This document shows, one piece after another, positions 17,187 to 21,254 of a DNA stretch of 21,254 nucleotides; the stretch's first letter is position 1, and the number at the start of each line of letters is the position of its first letter. The position numbers and the translations under genes are program-made. The notes beneath the pieces were generated by a model, which saw nothing but the letters and a program-made list of their open reading frames with translations, was not told the origin of the DNA and ran no database searches. Source of the stretch: Baffinella frigidus (Eukaryota > Cryptophyceae > Cryptomonadales > Baffinellaceae); assembly GCA_026770585.1 (NCBI GenBank), contig MU646718.1:114622-135875 (forward strand), in the 5' to 3' direction.

Positions 17187-17331
17187 AATACGACGTTTAA
17201 AACAAAAAGGACTTTGCAAGTCGTAGGAGGGGGGCTCCTACCGTAGGCAATCCGTAGGCTCCAAGTACCTCGCTGGCGTTAGCTTTTCACATGATGTGGG
17301 TGTGCCGGCTGACACGGGTGCGTGACTGCAG

Positions 17332-19239
<1,908 letters not shown>

Positions 19240-19286
19240 TGAAGTGATCTGGAATTTGACCATAGCCCGCCTTGCCGTAGCGGATT

Positions 19287-19356
19287 CCTTGGTACACGCC
19301 CGGCCTGGTTCGGCACGCCCGGCCTGGTTCGGCCAACACGCCCGGCCTGGTTCGGG
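19287..19356 (+). repeat. 20-bp tandem repeat CACGCCCGGCCTGGTTCGGC
   Basis: Three copies, the middle one followed by CAA. Perfect within units. No coding sense evident. Confidence 0.8.
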
Positions 19357-19500
19357 TAACGTTCTGGTACGAACCCTGGTTAGCCCTTCTGGGGACAAGT
19401 CCCGTGTAGGAACAGCCGGAGTGACTTTACACAGTATCGCTCTAGAAGTATTGTAGGAGACACAAACGGAACCCCCTGGGCCTGCGCTGAGTGGTGTGGT

Positions 19501-19503
<3 letters not shown>

Positions 19504-19537
<34 letters not shown>

Positions 19538-19593
19538 CTCTCTCTCTCTCGCGCGCGCGCGCGCTCTCTCTCTCTCTCGCTCTCTCTCTCTCT
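19504..19593. repeat. CT/CG simple repeat flanked by direct repeats
   Basis: (TC)n-(GC)n-(TC)n. The alternating CG core at 19549-19564 could adopt left-handed DNA. GGGCCTGCGCTGA(G/C)TGGTGTGG occurs immediately on both sides (about 19479 and 19594). Confidence 0.9.
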
Positions 19594-19627
19594 GGGCCTG
19601 CGCTGACTGGTGTGGTCTCGTGCGCAG

Positions 19628-19675
19628 ACGTGTAAGGCCGAAGAGGATGCGATCAAGGGCGGCAACCGACCCAAG
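19628..19675 (+). CDS. Candidate short exon after CT tract
   Basis: After CTCGTGCGCAG the strand reads TCKAEEDAIKGGNRPK and reaches a donor-like AAG|GTCCCC, 48 bp, phase 0 at both ends, matching the phase-0 exit of zinc-finger exon B. A pyrimidine-rich tract precedes it. It may be the next exon of the zinc-finger gene; too short to judge by itself. Confidence 0.3.
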
Positions 19676-20026
19676 GTCCCCTCCCCACTCTCTAGGTCTG
19701 CCTCAGCCGAGTTGGCCGACTCATGTCAAGTCGGCATGCTGGGTCCGTGGTGCACATCCGTCAACTTTCGGGCGGAAAAGTGCCCGGGCACACCAAATTG
19801 GTTAGCCCAAATTGTCTGAGACCGAGCTAGACTCTAGACGCGACCGCCAATCAGTTCCCCTCGAGACTTGTTAGCGCGGGCTGAATTTTTTGGCGTTGGG
19901 TCATAGTCTTGCAAAGGCCTTGAAGGAAGGGAATACTCGGTGGCCATGTTGTTGGTTTCCATCCGTAATAAACGCTCTTTTCTCTCTGAGCGGCGAGGGT
20001 CGACGCGGAGGGAAGCACGTGACTAA
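19676..20026. other. Unassigned sequence
   Basis: No gene or repeat family recognised, apart from an AATAAA hexamer near 19967-19972 that could be a plus-strand polyadenylation signal. Confidence 0.25.
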
Positions 20027-20238
20027 CCACTCGAGGCTGAAAGAGGGAGTATTTTAAATGTGGGGCTGTTAAATTTAGTACCAGTCACCTGCAGGTTTGG
20101 TCACGTATCTGGGGAAATTCCCCCAGACACGTGACCAAACGCCCCTATTTGTGTGAAATTTACTACACACATCTTTTTTCTTCTTCACTTGTAAACGAAT
20201 CCCTGTTTCAAAATAATCACATTTCTAGCCTCGAGTGG
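20027..20238. mobile_element. Foldback MITE, CACTCGAGGCT family, best-preserved copy
   Basis: 212 bp with ends CCACTCGAGGCT and AGCCTCGAGTGG, flanked by AA on both sides. Central stem TTTGGTCACGTATCTGGGG and inverse. GAAATTTACTACA (inverse of the shared motif) at 20155-20167. It is the inverse-orientation relative of 9413-9624 along its whole length. Confidence 0.8.
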
Positions 20239-20320
20239 AAAGCGTAGCATCCACAGGGGGGAATGCGTTGGTACGAATAATGACGTCTGCAGGGAGAGGG
20301 TCAATCTCAAATCACGCTTA

Positions 20321-20423
20321 CTAGAAAGGGCTTCTGTCAACGAAATTTACCACACAATTTGATCTTACTAGTAATAGTCAAGCGTTTCTGTAGTAAATTT
20401 CGTTGGCGAGAAACCCTTTTTAG
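20321..20423. mobile_element. Foldback element
   Basis: CTAGAAAGGGCTTCTGTCAA and CTAAAAAGGGTTTCTCGCCA (inverse of the right end) continue inward as CAACGAAATTTAC on both arms. TGTAGTAAATTTC at 20389-20401. 103 bp. Confidence 0.7.
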
Positions 20424-20513
20424 AAAGGCTTTTCTGAGATGAGGGTGGGGAAAGCAGGATGGGTTGGAGGGGAAGGTTGCTCTCATTTGGCCCCGTCTTA
20501 TTAGTTTAAGTTT

Positions 20514-20620
20514 AACATACCTCTTATACACACCTCTATACCTCTTATACACACCTATACACCTCTTATACACACCTCTATACCTCGTATTAGTTTAACA
20601 TACCTCTTATACACACCCCG
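20514..20620 (+). repeat. CCTCTTATACACACC minisatellite
   Basis: About five units of roughly 20 bp (CCTCTTATACACACCTCTAT), with a related array at 20883-20966. TTAGTTTAACATACCTCTTA occurs in both. Confidence 0.8.
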
Positions 20621-20693
20621 CAAGGGACAGTTAGGGGATTGTGGCACCGACGGCCGGGATCGTGCGGCACCGGACCGCATTTGATCCAGGCTT

Positions 20694-20843
20694 CCACCAA
20701 CCCTCACGGCTTGGGCAAATCGACGATTTTCGACTTGGGATTTCAAGGGTGGTGAAGTCGGAATCCGACTTCAACGGCTCCAATTCCCCTTGAAATCGGG
20801 AAATCGAAAATCGTCGATTTGCACACGCCGTGAGGGTTGGTGG
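20694..20843. mobile_element. Foldback MITE, CCACCAACCCTCACGGC family, with empty site
   Basis: 150 bp, nearly a full palindrome: CCACCAACCCTCACGGC ends, inner ATCGACGATTTTCGA arms, centre GAAGTCGGAATCCGACTTC. Flanked by TT on both sides (20692-20693, 20844-20845). The tandem sister at 21030-21060 reads CCAGGCTTGGCATCA without the element and with one TT. Confidence 0.88.
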
Positions 20844-21137
20844 TTGGCATCAGCCGATAAACATCTCTCTCTGGAGGACACCACTATACCTCTGATACAC
20901 ACCTCTATACCTCTTATACACACCTCCAAACCTCTTATTAGTTTAACATACCTCTTATACACCCCCCGCAAGGGACAGTTAGGGGATTGTGGCACCGACG
21001 GCCGGGATCGGGCGGCACCGGCATTTGATCCAGGCTTGGCATCACTCGATAAACGTCTCTCTCTGGGGGAAGCAGGATGGGCTTGGAGGGGAAGTCGAGG
21101 TCGAGACCGAGACGCTCATGCAGGCACGCCCCGCTCA

Positions 21138-21254
21138 ACCCCAAACCCTAAACCCTAAACCCTAAACCCCAAACCCCAAACCTTAAATCCTCAACCCTAA
21201 ACCCTAAACCCTAAACCCTAAACCCTAAACCCTAAACCCTAAACCCTAAACCCT
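21138..21254 (-). repeat. Telomere-type tract (CCCTAAA on plus), open at right edge
   Basis: About sixteen units, irregular at first (CCCCAAA, CTTAAAT), perfect over the last 55 bp, continuing past the window edge. In this orientation it is not a right-hand chromosome end, where the plus strand should read TTTAGGG. Confidence 0.9.

Larger units (their letters stand above)
20450..21090 (+). repeat. Subtelomeric tandem duplication
   Basis: The block GCAAGGGACAGTTAGGGGAT...TTGATCCAGGCTT at 20618-20693 recurs at 20967-21036, with the same flanks: TATACACACC repeats before, ATAAAC(A/G)TCTCTCTCTGG after. GGAAGCAGGATGGG marks the outer repeat at 20448 and 21067. The first copy is interrupted by the MITE at 20694-20843. 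Confidence 0.8.

Noticed and set aside
21138-21254. Chromosome-end telomere at the right edge
   Set aside because: Orientation is CCCTAAA on the plus strand, the opposite of a right-hand terminus. It could only be terminal if the real end lay on the other side.

Overview
This is a eukaryotic, probably algal or protist, repeat-rich subtelomeric-type window. The reasons are many long and short tracts of the Arabidopsis-type telomere repeat TTTAGGG/CCCTAAA, spliceosomal GT-AG introns that restore reading frames across conserved domains, a high-GC coding bias, and no bacterial-style gene packing. I cannot name the species. TTTAGGG telomeres occur in plants, several stramenopiles, cryptophytes and alveolates.

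Layout. Positions 1-5864 (minus strand) hold a split WD40-repeat gene. Its first exon (5202-5864) carries an unrecognised N-terminal region plus one WD repeat. Three further exons (4336-4461, 2305-2430, 517-642) are each exactly 126 bp, phase 0, and encode one 42-residue WD repeat. The introns are full of exon relics, a 20-bp minisatellite that abuts the splice donors, and foldback (MITE-like) elements. Positions 5865-9240 are a field of dispersed and tandem repeats, mainly a family with a GGACCTAAA tail, with no convincing gene. Positions 9240-10340 contain two orphan exon candidates and two copies of one MITE family. Positions 10380-12240 are a degenerate interstitial telomere tract reading TTTAGGG on the plus strand, carrying two insertions.

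Positions 12540-15830 are the most gene-like stretch. It has a weak proline-rich ORF behind a TATA-like box; a well-supported three-exon minus-strand gene for a small predicted secreted protein (13817-14492); and, divergently across 250 bp, a two-exon plus-strand gene for a polyglycine protein with a Cys/His cluster (14743-15828). Positions 15870-19680 hold a C2H2 zinc-finger gene (clear finger exons 17332-17422 and 18779-18894) surrounded by at least seven eroded copies of its own exons, with CCCTAAA or TACCC tracts lying directly in front of the acceptors of several. Positions 19680-21254 are tandem subtelomeric duplications with three MITE-like elements, one of which has a natural empty site beside it, ending in CCCTAAA repeats.

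Main theme: two unrelated multi-repeat genes (WD40 and C2H2) have the same architecture, with one domain repeat per exon, repeated exon duplication and decay, and satellites or mobile elements sitting exactly at splice sites. The WD40 introns begin with the same bases as the exon that follows them, as expected if introns arose by duplication of an AG|GT site. Several foldback elements with different termini also share an internal TGTAGTAATTTTC motif. No transposase, reverse transcriptase, rRNA or tRNA gene was recognised.
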